Part shown: in pieces, positions 47,143 to 57,846 of the stretch
How positions within the stretch are numbered: the first letter of the stretch is position 1
Layout of the letters: the number at the start of each line of letters is the position of its first letter
Source: DATCJA01 sp963814955
GTDB taxonomy: Bacteria; Acidobacteriota; Vicinamibacteria; Vicinamibacterales; UBA2999
Direction of reading: 5' to 3'
NCBI GenBank assembly: GCA_963814955.1
Contig: CAWFEX010000006.1
Location: 682,001 to 746,000 of the forward strand
Length of the DNA stretch: 64,000 bases
Position numbers and translations under genes: made by a program
Notes under the pieces: model-generated
Databases searched by the model: none
What the model was told of the DNA's origin: nothing
The model's input: the letters and a program-made list of their open reading frames with translations, nothing else

Positions 47143-47643
47143 CTAAGACCGGGAGGTCTTCTGGACTTTGGTCAGCAGCTGCGTTGTGGAATGACCAGGC
47201 GACAGCGCCATCCGGACGACTTGTCCGCCCCGTGCTTCGACGACGTCGCGTCCGATGATTTCGTTCGGACCCCAGTCGGCGCCTTTCACCAGGATGTCGG
47301 GTTGGAGGGTGCTGACGATCGCGTGAGGCGTTTCCTCATCGAAGATGACGACTGCGTCTACGCTGGCGAGGGCCAGCAGTACTTCGGCCCGCTCGTGCTC
47401 CGGGTTTATGGGCCGATCTGCGCCTTTGATTCTGCGTGTCGAGCGATCGGAGTTCACTCCGACGATCAGCGCATCTCCGAGCGCTCTCGCCTCCTGCAGG
47501 TAGCGGACGTGTCCGGGATGGAGCAAATCGAACACACCGTTCGTGAACACGACCTTTCCGCCCTCGGCACGAACGCGCGTCGCGAAGCCGGCGGCCTCCT
47601 GCGCGCTCAAAAGCTGTGCACGAACGGACTGCGGGCCTGTCAC
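47143..47643 (-). CDS. Heptose/sugar-phosphate adenylyltransferase, RfaE2-like
   Basis: A 166-residue nucleotidyltransferase. The signature VFTNGVFDLLHPGHVRYL holds the HxGH catalytic motif, with VGVNSDRSTRRIKG and the substrate-binding loop that follows, as in the RfaE/HldE C-terminal domain (D-glycero-beta-D-manno-heptose 1-phosphate to ADP-heptose). GTG 47643 overlaps the stop of the ABC-ATPase gene (GTGA), fixing the start and showing coupling. The long upstream frame lies inside the ATPase gene. It fits a surface-glycan role next to Wzm/Wzt. Confidence 0.87.
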   Translation of the reverse strand: MTGPQSVRAQLLSAQEAAGFATRVRAEGGKVVFTNGVFDLLHPGHVRYLQEARALGDALIVGVNSDRSTRRIKGADRPINPEHERAEVLLALASVDAVVIFDEETPHAIVSTLQPDILVKGADWGPNEIIGRDVVEARGGQVVRMALSPGHSTTQLLTKVQKTSRS

Positions 47644-48962
47644 GCGGAAGCATCCAATCCCGACACCCGAACACCTCCCGAGAAAATCCATCGATGCGGC
47701 GGCCGAAAGATGCCCGTCTCCTTCAGTCGTGATGACACACGAATGGTGTAAAGAAGCCGGTGATAGTCGTACGGCGCGCCGTTTTCGCGGTGTGCGGCGA
47801 CATCAAGCTTGTAAGTGCCGTCGATGAGATCCAGATGGTCGATGGCAAAACGTACTTCGCCGGTGCCGGTCACGGCTCCCCCGGTCGCGCCCTCGATCCG
47901 GGTGTTCGTCCCGTAACAGCAGACCCCTTCGGCATTGAAAATGCCGACGCCAAACACCAGATCGTTTACCGGTTGATTCGCGCGAACCTGCATTTGAATC
48001 TCGAGCGAATCGCCCGACTGAAAGACATGTTGTCCGCGCCCCTCGTTGCCAACCAGTTCGACCCCGACAATTTCGACCTCGCGCGATCCCCAGCGCCCCT
48101 CGAGCGCCCTGAACATGTCTGGCGGCTCCTCAGAGTGCTCTGAAGTTGCCGAAGCGGGGCGTTCATCGACGCCGGGCACATCGGGCGCCGCACGGAGCGC
48201 TGCATCCTCGCCTTTCGTGACGTCGAGCAGATATGCGTCAATGACGCGTCGGGGATCGCCCTGCAGTCGCAGGACGCCGCCATCGAGCCAGACCGCTTCG
48301 TCGCAGAAGCGCGTCACGAGGTCGAGCGAATGCGTCACCAGCAGGACGGTGCGCCCTCGTCGGCGGAACTCCGCGAACTTGTCGAGGCACTTGTGAGTAA
48401 ATGCCTCATCTCCCACCGCCAATACCTCGTCGATTAGCAAGACATCCGGGTCCACATGAATGGCCACCGCAAAGCCCAGCCGCATGTACATGCCGGACGA
48501 GTAAGTTTTTACCGGCGCATCGATGAACTCGCGAAGCTCGGCAAACTCGACGATGTCGTCGAATCGCTCGGCGACGTCCTTCTTGCCGAGCCCGAGCATC
48601 ATCCCGTTGATGAAAACATTCTCGCGGCCCGAGATTTCAGGGTGGAAACCGGCCCCCAGTTCGATGAGTGCTGAGACTTTCCCGCGGACGTGAATGGTGC
48701 CCTCTGTCGGTTTGCCTATGCCGGCGATCAGCTTCAGTATCGTGCTCTTGCCAGATCCGTTGCGACCGACGATGCCCAGCGTCCGACCGGCTGCGACATC
48801 GAACGACACGCCTTTCAGGGCTTCCAGAGTCTGGTCGGGACCGAGGTCGCGCAGTCCGCGGCCGGACAAGAGCGCGCTCTTGAGCGTCCCGAACTGCTTT
48901 CGCCGCCCGTAGCGACGGTATGTCTTCCTGACACCGCGAACTTCGATCGCGTTCATCCCCAT
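47640..48962 (-). CDS. wzt: ABC transporter ATPase of polysaccharide export, Wzt type with C-terminal cargo domain
   Basis: A 440-residue ATPase. The nucleotide-binding part has Walker A GRNGSGKST, signature YSSGMYMRLGFA and Walker B VLLIDEVLAVGD. A C-terminal about 170-residue beta-sandwich (VEIVGVELVGNEGRGQHVF, SLEIQMQVRANQPV) is like the O-antigen-recognising domain of Wzt, which binds the modified chain end. The two start options, 48962 and 48956, come directly after the permease stop. Product, with Wzm, is export of undecaprenyl-linked polysaccharide. Confidence 0.9.
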   Translation of the reverse strand: MGMNAIEVRGVRKTYRRYGRRKQFGTLKSALLSGRGLRDLGPDQTLEALKGVSFDVAAGRTLGIVGRNGSGKSTILKLIAGIGKPTEGTIHVRGKVSALIELGAGFHPEISGRENVFINGMMLGLGKKDVAERFDDIVEFAELREFIDAPVKTYSSGMYMRLGFAVAIHVDPDVLLIDEVLAVGDEAFTHKCLDKFAEFRRRGRTVLLVTHSLDLVTRFCDEAVWLDGGVLRLQGDPRRVIDAYLLDVTKGEDAALRAAPDVPGVDERPASATSEHSEEPPDMFRALEGRWGSREVEIVGVELVGNEGRGQHVFQSGDSLEIQMQVRANQPVNDLVFGVGIFNAEGVCCYGTNTRIEGATGGAVTGTGEVRFAIDHLDLIDGTYKLDVAAHRENGAPYDYHRLLYTIRVSSRLKETGIFRPPHRWIFSGGVRVSGLDASA

Positions 48963-49757
48963 TCAGACTTCTTCAGCAAGAGTGTCTCTCAACCGATCGA
49001 ACACCGCGTAGCCGATCGCGAGCACAGCCAGTGATACGCCGCCAACGGCAAGCAGACCTCGCCACTCGGTAAACGGACCCTCGCGGAAGAGCACCTCCTG
49101 ATATGCGACTGCCAGATGAGTGAACGGGTTCAGATTCAGGAACCCGCGCACCGAGGCGGGCGCCTGCGTCAACGCGTAAATGATGGGAGTGGCGAAAAAC
49201 CAGAGCGTCAGGAGATTCGCGAGCAGGTCCCGGATGTCGCGAAAGTGAACGGCCAGGGCCGAGAGCAGCAGGGCCAAGCCGAGCGTCAACAGGAGCTGGA
49301 TCAGAACCACCACCGGAAACCACAACAGGTCCGTCATCACGACGGGCACGCGGTAATACACGAGAAATGCCGCCAGGATCGGCAATCCCAGGGCGAAATG
49401 CACCAACCCCGCGAGCACCGTGACGATCGGCAGCACCTCCGCGGGAAACAAAACTTTGCGAATCAGGTTTCCACCCGTGATCAGCACATTCGACGCTTCG
49501 AGCAGCGAGGATGAAAACCACGTCCACGGGAGAATGCCGCAGAACATGAACAACGCGAATGGCTCGAGCTCCCGCGGGTGCACGCCGGGCAGCACAACCG
49601 TGAACACGAACGAGTAGACGAGCAGGAGCAGGAGCGGGTTGACGAATGACCAGAAGAAGCCGAGAACAGAGCCGCGATACCGGGCTTTGAGCTCTCGCGC
49701 AACGAGGCTCTGAACGAGCGCGCGATAACGGAGAAGCTGCTTGAAGCTGGACAGCAA
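48963..49757 (-). CDS. wzm: ABC-2 type polysaccharide export permease, Wzm type
   Basis: A 264-residue inner-membrane permease with six predicted helices and the N-terminal ARELKARYRGSVLGFFW motif of O-antigen/teichoic-acid exporters. FATPIIYALTQAPASVRGFLNLNPF is the characteristic late segment. It forms the channel for the Wzt ATPase, whose gene starts at the base following its stop. The start is ATG 49757, 32 bases after the atpC stop, so it may be transcribed with the ATP synthase genes. Confidence 0.9.
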   Translation of the reverse strand: MLSSFKQLLRYRALVQSLVARELKARYRGSVLGFFWSFVNPLLLLLVYSFVFTVVLPGVHPRELEPFALFMFCGILPWTWFSSSLLEASNVLITGGNLIRKVLFPAEVLPIVTVLAGLVHFALGLPILAAFLVYYRVPVVMTDLLWFPVVVLIQLLLTLGLALLLSALAVHFRDIRDLLANLLTLWFFATPIIYALTQAPASVRGFLNLNPFTHLAVAYQEVLFREGPFTEWRGLLAVGGVSLAVLAIGYAVFDRLRDTLAEEV

Positions 49758-49789
49758 CGGAGGCCAACAGTATAGATGGCCTTTTCCGC

Positions 49790-50212
49790 TCAGACCCTCG
49801 TCCGTGCGCGCGTGGCGACCTGCAATCGAACCAGCGACTTCGTCAACGCAATGCGAGCGCGATCAAGGTCGATGTCCGGCGAAGGGCGCGCCAGCCTTTC
49901 CTCCGCGCGCTGCTTGGCGGTTTCGGCCCGCGCCACGTCGATCTCTTGCGCTCGTTCCGCAATCTGCGCCAGCACCGTCACGCGGTCGGGCAGCACTTCG
50001 ACAAAGCCGCCGGCGATCGCGAGATAGTGTTTCTCCTGCCCAATCCGATACCAGAGCTCCCCGACTTTGAGCATTGTGAGCAACGGTGTGTGACCGGGCA
50101 GGACGCCCAAGTACCCCTGGGATCCCGGCAGCTGTACTTCGTCCACCTCTTCGCGCACCAGCGCGCGGTCGGGTGTCACGATTTCCAGCGCCAGCTTCGC
50201 AGGCAACGCCAT
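49790..50212 (-). CDS. atpC: ATP synthase F1 epsilon subunit
   Basis: A 140-residue subunit of the F1 central stalk. The N-terminal beta-sandwich (LALEIVTPDRALVREEVDEV, GYLGVLPGHTPLLTML, GGFVEVLPDRVTVLA) and the C-terminal helical hairpin (AKQRAEERLARP...) are complete. ATG 50212 lies two bases after the atpD stop, completing an atpHAGDC order read right to left. Confidence 0.93.
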   Translation of the reverse strand: MALPAKLALEIVTPDRALVREEVDEVQLPGSQGYLGVLPGHTPLLTMLKVGELWYRIGQEKHYLAIAGGFVEVLPDRVTVLAQIAERAQEIDVARAETAKQRAEERLARPSPDIDLDRARIALTKSLVRLQVATRARTRV

Positions 50213-50214
50213 GA

Positions 50215-51670
<1,456 letters not shown>

Positions 51671-51708
51671 GTGCGTATCGTTCGTTCCTCTCTCGCGTGC
51701 CGCCGGGT

Positions 51709-52563
51709 CTATGTGGCGGCGGCGCCCGACACGACCTCGATGATTTCTCGCGTGATCGCGGCCTGTCGCACCTTGTTCATGTAGAGCGTCAGGTTGTCGA
51801 TCATCTCCGTGGAGTTGCGCGTCGCCGCGTCCATCGCCGTCATCTGCGCCGCGAAGAACGCCGCGTTCGATTCAAGGAGCGCGCGATACACCTGCGCTTG
51901 CACATAGCGCGGCAGGAGGTCGCGGAAAATCTCCTCGGGCCCGGGCTCGTACAGGTAATTCGCGCTCGGCTGCGTTTCAGCACCGGGCGGCAAAATCGGC
52001 AGCAGCTGCTCAATCACGACACGCTGCGCCATGACGGACTTGAACTCGTTGTAAACGAGATGAACTGTCGAGGCACGGCCCGACACGAAATCGTCGATGG
52101 CGACGTTAGCGATTTCAACGGCATGCGCAAAGGTCAGATGTTGAAAGATGCCGACCTGCTCGAAAATCACGTCAAAACCACGCCGACGAAAGAAGTCGCG
52201 CCCCTTCCGGCCAATGAGCTCCAGCGCAATGCCGCCGCCCTGAGTTTCGCTGACGATCAGCTGTCCCGCTGCCTTGATGATGTTCGCGTTGAAGCTTCCG
52301 CACAGTCCTCGATCGGCGGTAACGACGATGACGAGCGGCCGACCCGTGGTCGCGGTTCGAAGCAGTGGGTGAACGTCGGGATCGACGCGCGCGGCAAGAC
52401 TGTTGAGCACCTGCTGCATCCGCTGCGCAAATGGACGCGCCGCAATCACGCGGTCCTGCGCCCGTTTCAACCGCGAGGCGGCGATCATTTTCATCGCCTT
52501 TGTAATCTGTTGCGTGGACTTGACGGCGCGGATTCGCCGGCGCAGGTCTAGCAGAGAAGGCAT
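51709..52563 (-). CDS. atpG: ATP synthase F1 gamma subunit
   Basis: A 284-residue central-shaft subunit. The N-terminal coil LLDLRRRIRAVKSTQQITKAM, the VTADRGLCGSFNANI Rossmann strand and the C-terminal helix AATRNSTEMIDNLTLYMNKVRQ match the family. Complete, no frameshift. It lies between atpA and atpD with 38 bases to atpD. Confidence 0.94.
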   Translation of the reverse strand: MPSLLDLRRRIRAVKSTQQITKAMKMIAASRLKRAQDRVIAARPFAQRMQQVLNSLAARVDPDVHPLLRTATTGRPLVIVVTADRGLCGSFNANIIKAAGQLIVSETQGGGIALELIGRKGRDFFRRRGFDVIFEQVGIFQHLTFAHAVEIANVAIDDFVSGRASTVHLVYNEFKSVMAQRVVIEQLLPILPPGAETQPSANYLYEPGPEEIFRDLLPRYVQAQVYRALLESNAAFFAAQMTAMDAATRNSTEMIDNLTLYMNKVRQAAITREIIEVVSGAAAT

Positions 52564-52575
52564 CTCGACCTCGAT

Positions 52576-54115
52576 CTATGCCACTGCCGCTGGCTGACCG
52601 CTGCCGGTGAATTGCTTGCCGAACTCCGCAAGAGTCGATTCGAGCGTCGCCCGCAGCTGATCGTCGAGGATTTTCTTTTCGGCAATCTGAGCCAGGACCT
52701 CGGGCCGGTGTCGCTCCATGAAGCGATACAGCTCCTCCTCGTAGCGGCGCGCCTGTTCTACGTCGATCGTGTCGAGATACCCGCGCGTCGCCGCAAAAAT
52801 AATCACAACCTGCTTCTCGACGGGAACCGGCTGGTACTGCGGCTGTTTGAGAACCTCTACCAGTCGGCGGCCGCGATTGAGCTGCGACTGCGTCGCCTTG
52901 TCCAGGTCGCTCCCGAATTGCGCGAAGGCGGCGAGTTCCCGATACTGGGCCAGGTCGAGGCGCAGCGACCCGGCGACCTGCCGCATCGCGCGGATCTGCG
53001 CCGAACCGCCGACGCGCGACACCGAGTTGCCAACGTTGATCGCCGGACGCACACCCTGGTGAAACAGGTCGGATTCAAGAAATATCTGTCCGTCCGTGAT
53101 GGAGATCACGTTGGTGGGGATGTACGCCGAAAGGTCGCCTGCCTGCGTTTCGATGATTGGCAGAGCCGTCAGCGACCCTCCCCCCTGCTGCGCATTGAGC
53201 TTGGCCGCTCGCTCCAGCAGCCGCGAGTGAAGGTAGAACACGTCGCCCGGGTATGCCTCGCGGCCCGGCGGGCGCCGCAGCAGCAGCGAGATTTCACGAT
53301 ATGCCTGTGCATGCTTCGAGAGGTCGTCATAGACGCACAGCGCATGGCGGCCGCTGTCGCGGAAATACTCGCCGATCGCGCAGGCTGAATAAGGGCTGAT
53401 ATAGAGCATCGGCGCCGGATCCGCGGCGGCGGCGGCGACGACGATCGTGTAGCTCATCGCGTCGTACTCTTCGAGCGTCCGCACGACCTGCGCGACCGTC
53501 GACTGTTTCTGTCCGATCGCGTTGTAGATGCAGACGACATCCTTGCCGCGCTGATTGATGATCGCGTCCACGGCAACTGCCGTCTTGCCGGTCTGGCGGT
53601 CTCCGATGATCAGCTCGCGCTGGCCGCGACCGATCGGCACCATGGCATCGATCGCCTTGAGACCGGTTTGCAGCGGCTCCTTGACCGGTTGCCGATCGAC
53701 GACACCTGGGCGCGAGCCGCTCGATCGGCTGGAACTCTTTCGTCTGGATCGGTCCCTTTCCGTCAATCGGCTGACCGAGCGCATTAACGACGCGCCCGAG
53801 CATTTCATCGCCGACAGGCACCGAGATGATGCGGCCGGTTCGCTTGACGGTGTCGCCTTCTTTGATGGCCTTGAAATCGCCGAGCAGAACCGTGCCCACG
53901 CTGTCTTCCTCGAGGTTCAGCGCGATCCCGAATACCCCGTGCGGAAACTCGAGCATCTCCCCCGCCATCGCGCGCTCGACACCATGGAGCCGCGCGATGC
54001 CGTCGCCGATGGCGATGACGGTGCCGATCTCGGCGACATCGACCTCAACGGCGTAGTTTCCGATCTGTTCGCGAATGATTTTTGAAATGTCTTCGGCTCT
54101 GATATCCATCGTCAT
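52576..54115 (-). CDS. atpA: ATP synthase F1 alpha subunit (one apparent frameshift)
   Basis: About 512 residues. Walker A GDRQTGKT and the non-catalytic nucleotide site region GRRLVEVLKQPQY mark it. The frame breaks after IERLAP: one base of the GGG at 53708-53710 is superfluous (minus-strand GCGCCCAGG to GCGCCAGG), and then GVVDRQPVKEPLQTG follows correctly. The start is ATG 54115 (or 54109), five bases after the atpH stop. As for atpD, a sequencing insertion is more probable than loss of function. Confidence 0.93.
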
Positions 54116-54120
54116 TCCGT

Positions 54121-54666
54121 TCAGCGTCGTTCCTCGAGTCGTTCTCGCATCTTTTCCAGCTGCGTGGCAATGCTGCTGTCGTACACCACGCCGCCCACTC
54201 GCGCCACGGCGCCGCCAATCAACGCCGGATCCACTCGCGCGGTCATCGTCACACGGCGGCCGGTTGCGGCGGCCAGGCGCTGTTCCAACTGAGCGAGCCG
54301 CTCGGGCGACAGAGGCGCGGCGGTGGTGACTTCAGCCCGCACGATACGGCGGTATTCCATCAGTCGTTCGCGATACGCGATGACGAGATCGCCAAGCACA
54401 CCGAGCCGATCGCGTTCAGCCAGGAGCCGCAGCAGCCTTTCAGCTGGTCCCGACAATTTCATCTGCGACCCGAGTCGTTCGACGATGCCACGCTTGGCGG
54501 TGACGGGAACGGCAGGATTCGCAAACGCCTTCTGCAGATCCGGAGTACGACGCAACAAGGCGTCGAATGCCGTCAGATCCTGCTCGAGCTGCTCCGGATT
54601 GCCGTCGGTAACAACCGCGTCGAGCAGCGCTCGCGCGTAGCGGGCCGCGGACGCACGAGTGCTCAT
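54121..54666 (-). CDS. atpH: ATP synthase F1 delta subunit
   Basis: A 181-residue stator subunit. An N-terminal six-helix domain (ASAARYARALLDAV, LEQDLTAFDALLRRTPDL) and the C-terminal segment VTMTARVDPALIGGAVARVGGVVYDSS are as in the family. It opens the F1 operon read leftward. ATG 54666 is preceded by 175 bases with a hairpin. No atpB, atpE or atpF gene lies between it and parB. Confidence 0.92.
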   Translation of the reverse strand: MSTRASAARYARALLDAVVTDGNPEQLEQDLTAFDALLRRTPDLQKAFANPAVPVTAKRGIVERLGSQMKLSGPAERLLRLLAERDRLGVLGDLVIAYRERLMEYRRIVRAEVTTAAPLSPERLAQLEQRLAAATGRRVTMTARVDPALIGGAVARVGGVVYDSSIATQLEKMRERLEERR

Positions 54667-54762
54667 GAATTCACCTGTTAGAGATTGTGTTGTCGAGTCC
54701 GATGATCGGCGCCCGGCTCCGTAACGACGGCTGGCTCCGGCCGGACGGTTCCATCACTGTCA

Positions 54763-54785
54763 GCTTGTACCTGAAAGGCACAAGC
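54763..54785. promoter_or_regulatory. Imperfect inverted repeat upstream of the F1 ATP synthase genes
   Basis: Arms GCTTGTACC and GGCACAAGC pair at eight of nine positions around five bases, about 97 bases before atpH and after parB. No T-run follows on the reverse strand, so it may be an operator or leader hairpin rather than a parB terminator. Confidence 0.4.
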
Positions 54786-54841
54786 AACCTTTTATAACAC
54801 AGAAAAAAGCGTCCGATCCCGCGGAAAACGCACATCGGGCG

Positions 54842-55727
54842 CTAGGATTGGCGCGATCCGCTGGTCCCTATCAACTGTTCGTAGAGGCGGTTCAACTCGG
54901 ATTCAGAGCCGAAGGCGATCTCGATGGCGCCGCCCCCGGATCGCGCGCGCATGATGCGGACCTTCGTACCAAGAGCGAAGCGGAGTCGGTCTTCGGCTGC
55001 GCGGGTGTGCACATCCGCGCGGCGGTGCCGACGACTGACGCAGGTACAGTGGCGCAGCGAGCTTTTTCACGAGCGCCTCGGTGTCGCGAACGGAGAGCGA
55101 TCGCGCGATGACTTCGCGGGCGGCCTGCCGCTGGGCCGCGGCGTCAGGCAGCGCGAGGAGGGCTCGCGCATGCCCCATTGACAATGAACCCGCCGCAAGA
55201 TCGCCTCGAACCTCTTCGGGCAAACGCAGAAGACGAAGATAGTTCGCGACCGACGCGCGATCCTTACCAACCGCTGCCGCAATCTGCTCCTGCGTCAGGC
55301 GGAACTCGTCAGCGAGACGTTGATATGCAAGGGCTTCGTCGATTGGATTCAGATCTTCACGCTGCACGTTCTCAACCAGCGCGAGCTCCAGCATCTGCCG
55401 CTCGTCGCCATCGGGCACATCACGAATCACGACGGGAACTTTAAGCAGTCCGGCCCGCTGCGCCGCACGCCATCGTCGTTCGCCCGCGATGATGCGATAG
55501 GTCGTGCCGGTTCGACGCACCAGAATCGGCTGAATGATGCCGTTGACGCGGATCGAATGCTGCCAGCTCCTGCGAGCTTGGCGTCATCCAGCACGACACG
55601 CGGCTGCTGATCGTTCGGGACCAGCAAATCGACAATCGACCTCGAGTGCGCCTGTGCGCGGCAACTCGGCGCATCAGGGAATGAGCGCACTCAAGCCTTT
55701 GCCAAGTGCGGGACGTCGCTCCATCAT
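54842..55727 (-). CDS. parB: Chromosome partition protein ParB (several apparent frameshifts)
   Basis: Homology runs through the whole stretch: N-terminal RRPALGKGLSALIP, CTP-binding region IIAGERRWRAAQRAG and ENVQREDLNPIDEALAY, HTH LTQEQIAAAVGKDRASVANY, and C-terminal dimer domain RAAEDRLRFALGTKVRI. Reading needs at least four 1-base corrections (near 55634, 55569, 55556 and 55014-55024). There is also an in-frame TGA at 55676-55674 that needs a substitution or paired indels. Start ATG 55727 follows GAAGGAG. It would bind the parS sites 0.9 kb upstream and load SMC. Either heavily miscalled sequence or a real pseudogene. Confidence 0.85.
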
Positions 55728-55754
55728 TCGTCGCTCCTTCGTTATCGCGGCCCG

Positions 55755-56547
55755 CTATGCGGGCGACCGCGCGAGCATTTCCTTGGCGAGCGCGGCATAC
55801 GCGGCGGCGCCGCGCGATTTTGCGTCGTAGAGCACCGCGGGCATCCCATGGCTTGGCGCCTCTCCGAGGCGCACATTTCGCGGAATGATGGTGTTGAAAA
55901 CCTTCGCTCTGAAAAACTCCCTGACGTCGCGCGCCACGAGCTGACCCAGGTTCGTCCGTTCGTCGTACATCGTGAGCAGCACGCCTTCGATGTCGAGGTC
56001 CGGATTCAACGTCGTCCGCACGCGGCGCATCGTGCCGATGAGATCGGCCAAGCCCTTCGAGTGCGAAGTACTCGCAATGCAGCGGAATGACGACGGCGTC
56101 GGCAGCTACCAGCGCGTTCAGCGTCAGCAGGCCGAGAGACGGGGGGCAGTCGATGAAGATCAAATCAAACTGCCCGCGAAGCGGGTCGAGCACCCGGCGA
56201 AGGCGATACTCGCGATCGGGCATGTTGACGAGCTCGATTTCCGCGCCGGTGAGATTTCGATTGGCGGGAATGACTGAAAGGTTCGCGACTTGGGTAGCGA
56301 GCATGAATGATTCCGGTGGCGCGCCGGTCATCAGCGCCTCATAGACGGTTCCCGCCTCTGCCTGTTTGCCTTTCAGGCCGACGCCGCTCGTCAAATTGCT
56401 CTGAGGGTCGATGTCGACGAGCAGGACACGTTGATTGTCCAAGGCGAGCGACGTCGCCAGGTTGATTGCGGTGGTGGTTTTTCCGACCCCACCCTTCTGA
56501 TTGGCGACGGCCAGAACCCGACCGGCCCTGGGATTTGTATCTGTCAT
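55755..56547 (-). CDS. parA: Chromosome partition ATPase ParA/Soj (one apparent frameshift)
   Basis: A deviant-Walker ATPase of about 263 residues: P-loop NQKGGVGKTT, DIDPQSNLTSGVG, IDCPPSLGLLTLNAL. The frame breaks after CEYFALEGL; removing one A at 56050-56051 restores ADLIGTMRRVR and the usual C-terminal part to SPA at 55755. ATG 56547 is the start. It acts with ParB to segregate the origin region. It lies 27 bases before parB. Confidence 0.9.
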
Positions 56548-56625
56548 TTAGCCTAATCGTGAGGTGGTTTGGCTGGGGCGAAACTGCACCAATCTAGTAC
56601 TCTTGGCACCAAGCGTCAAGCGTTA

Positions 56626-56641
56626 TGTTCCACGTGGAACA
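56626..56641. promoter_or_regulatory. parS: parS site 1 (perfect consensus)
   Basis: TGTTCCACGTGGAACA is a perfect 16-base palindrome and matches the conserved bacterial ParB-binding site. It lies 79 bases upstream of the parA start, in the gap before the gene, as in many origin-proximal par loci. Confidence 0.95.
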
Positions 56642-56663
56642 ACTGGGTCAGCCGCTAAGCGGC

Positions 56664-56679
56664 TGTTCCACGTGGAACG
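56664..56679. promoter_or_regulatory. parS: parS site 2 (one mismatch)
   Basis: TGTTCCACGTGGAACG differs from the first site only in the last base. The spacing start to start is 38 bases. The sequence between (56649-56665) is a separate palindrome with arms CAGCCGCT and AGCGGCTG around one A, overlapping the first two bases of site 2. Confidence 0.9.
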
Positions 56680-56757
56680 CCGAGATGATGGGCTTCGAAA
56701 GCGCCGGTCGCCAACCAGCGTCTCTGTCTGCCTGAGGCGCAAAAAAGGAGCTTCACC

Positions 56758-57153
56758 ATGTTGAGACAGCCCCTATGGACCTCGGTCGTCGTGGTTCTAT
56801 TGGCTAGCACTGCGGGCGGTTAAGGCTTGATGTTAGCGTCCCTCGATGCGAAAGCCTTCATTGGGATATGGGTGTTTGCGATGACGGAGCCGCTGGGCGC
56901 GCAAGAGACAGTGCGGATCATAGACAAGGGGGGAAGGATTGTCGCCACCGTTCAGGCGCAACAATTTCCTCCGATTGAAGTCTCAGACGTGGTCAAGGTT
57001 GGTGAGAACCTGATACTCCGCGCCACACGGTCTGAAAACGGCAAGCCGGTTGAGGCGCTCGTGATTCTGAAACTGAATGGCGAAACCATGAACATGATTC
57101 AGGAACTTGAGGGCAGCGTTATTACCAAGCGCGGGTCTGGCAAGAGGCAGTAG
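56758..57153 (+). pseudogene. Small secreted protein gene interrupted by an in-frame TAA
   Basis: A signal-peptide-like frame starts at ATG 56758 with GGAG upstream (MLRQPLWTSVVVVLLAS), then TAA at 56821-56823. The same frame continues after the stop from ATG 56830 with a conserved-looking domain of about 100 residues (FIGIWVFAMTEPLGAQETVRI, ending ITKRGSGKRQ). Removing the stop would give one about 131-residue secreted protein. So it is a nonsense pseudogene, a base error, or re-initiated translation. It is the only gene on the forward strand among the origin-proximal genes, between parA and rsmG. Function unknown. Confidence 0.6.
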
Positions 57154-57157
57154 GCAG

Positions 57158-57841
57158 CTACATTCTTGCGCGTGGAGCGGTTGGCCCGACGGCGCGCTTT
57201 TCCAGGATCACAAGCCGACTGCGGAGAGACTCGAGAAGCGGGTATGTGGCCTTCCAGAACAACGGCGGCGTTGGAGTCCCTGTCGGGTCAGACGCGGTGG
57301 ACGCACGGAAGAGGAATGCAAGGCCGCCGGGCTTGATAAACGCTTGGAGCGTCATGAGTACGCGCGTTTCGAGCCTGACGGCGCGAATCGTGACGAGGTC
57401 GTTCGATTCGTGCAGATCGGGGCGCGCGAGAAGCGCTTCAAACCGCGTTGTCAGTACCTCAGCACTGGAAAGCTCGAGCGCTCGAATCGCTTCCCTCAGG
57501 AACACCGATTTCCGCGTCTTTGACTCAACCATCACCAGCCGAAGGCGGGGAACGGCGAGCGCCAGCGGAATTGCCGGGGATCCTCCGCCACTGCCGACGT
57601 CCAGCATTCGAACTGCCGAGGGCGGCACGTGCTTCGCGGCGACGAGCGGTTCGATCAGCAGTCGATCGAGCGCCTCGGGGGTGATATCGACCAGGTTGAC
57701 TCCGGTGAGGTTGATTCGCGTATTCCAGTTTGAAAGCAGCCGGTAATAGGTTTCGAGCCGCGCGGCGAGCTCTGGACTCATACCTACGGAGGCGCGACGA
57801 GCTCGCCGGGTCAGCTTGTCCTGAAACTCGCGGCTATTCAA
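57158..57841 (-). CDS. rsmG: 16S rRNA (guanine527-N7)-methyltransferase RsmG
   Basis: SAM-dependent Rossmann methyltransferase of 227 residues that methylates G527 in the 16S rRNA 530 loop. Motif I is LDVGSGGGSPAIPLAL; the segment LSNWNTRINLTGV upstream is family-specific. The SAM contact VMVESKTRKSVFL and SNDLVTIRAVR follow. ATG 57841 lies five bases after the mnmG stop, so the two are in one operon (gidB order). Confidence 0.93.
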   Translation of the reverse strand: MNSREFQDKLTRRARRASVGMSPELAARLETYYRLLSNWNTRINLTGVNLVDITPEALDRLLIEPLVAAKHVPPSAVRMLDVGSGGGSPAIPLALAVPRLRLVMVESKTRKSVFLREAIRALELSSAEVLTTRFEALLARPDLHESNDLVTIRAVRLETRVLMTLQAFIKPGGLAFLFRASTASDPTGTPTPPLFWKATYPLLESLRSRLVILEKRAVGPTAPRARM

Positions 57842-57846
57842 TGCCG

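Noticed and set aside
54667..54841. A tRNA or small RNA gene between atpH and parB
   Set aside because: There is one hairpin but no cloverleaf, no T-loop consensus and no T-run terminator.
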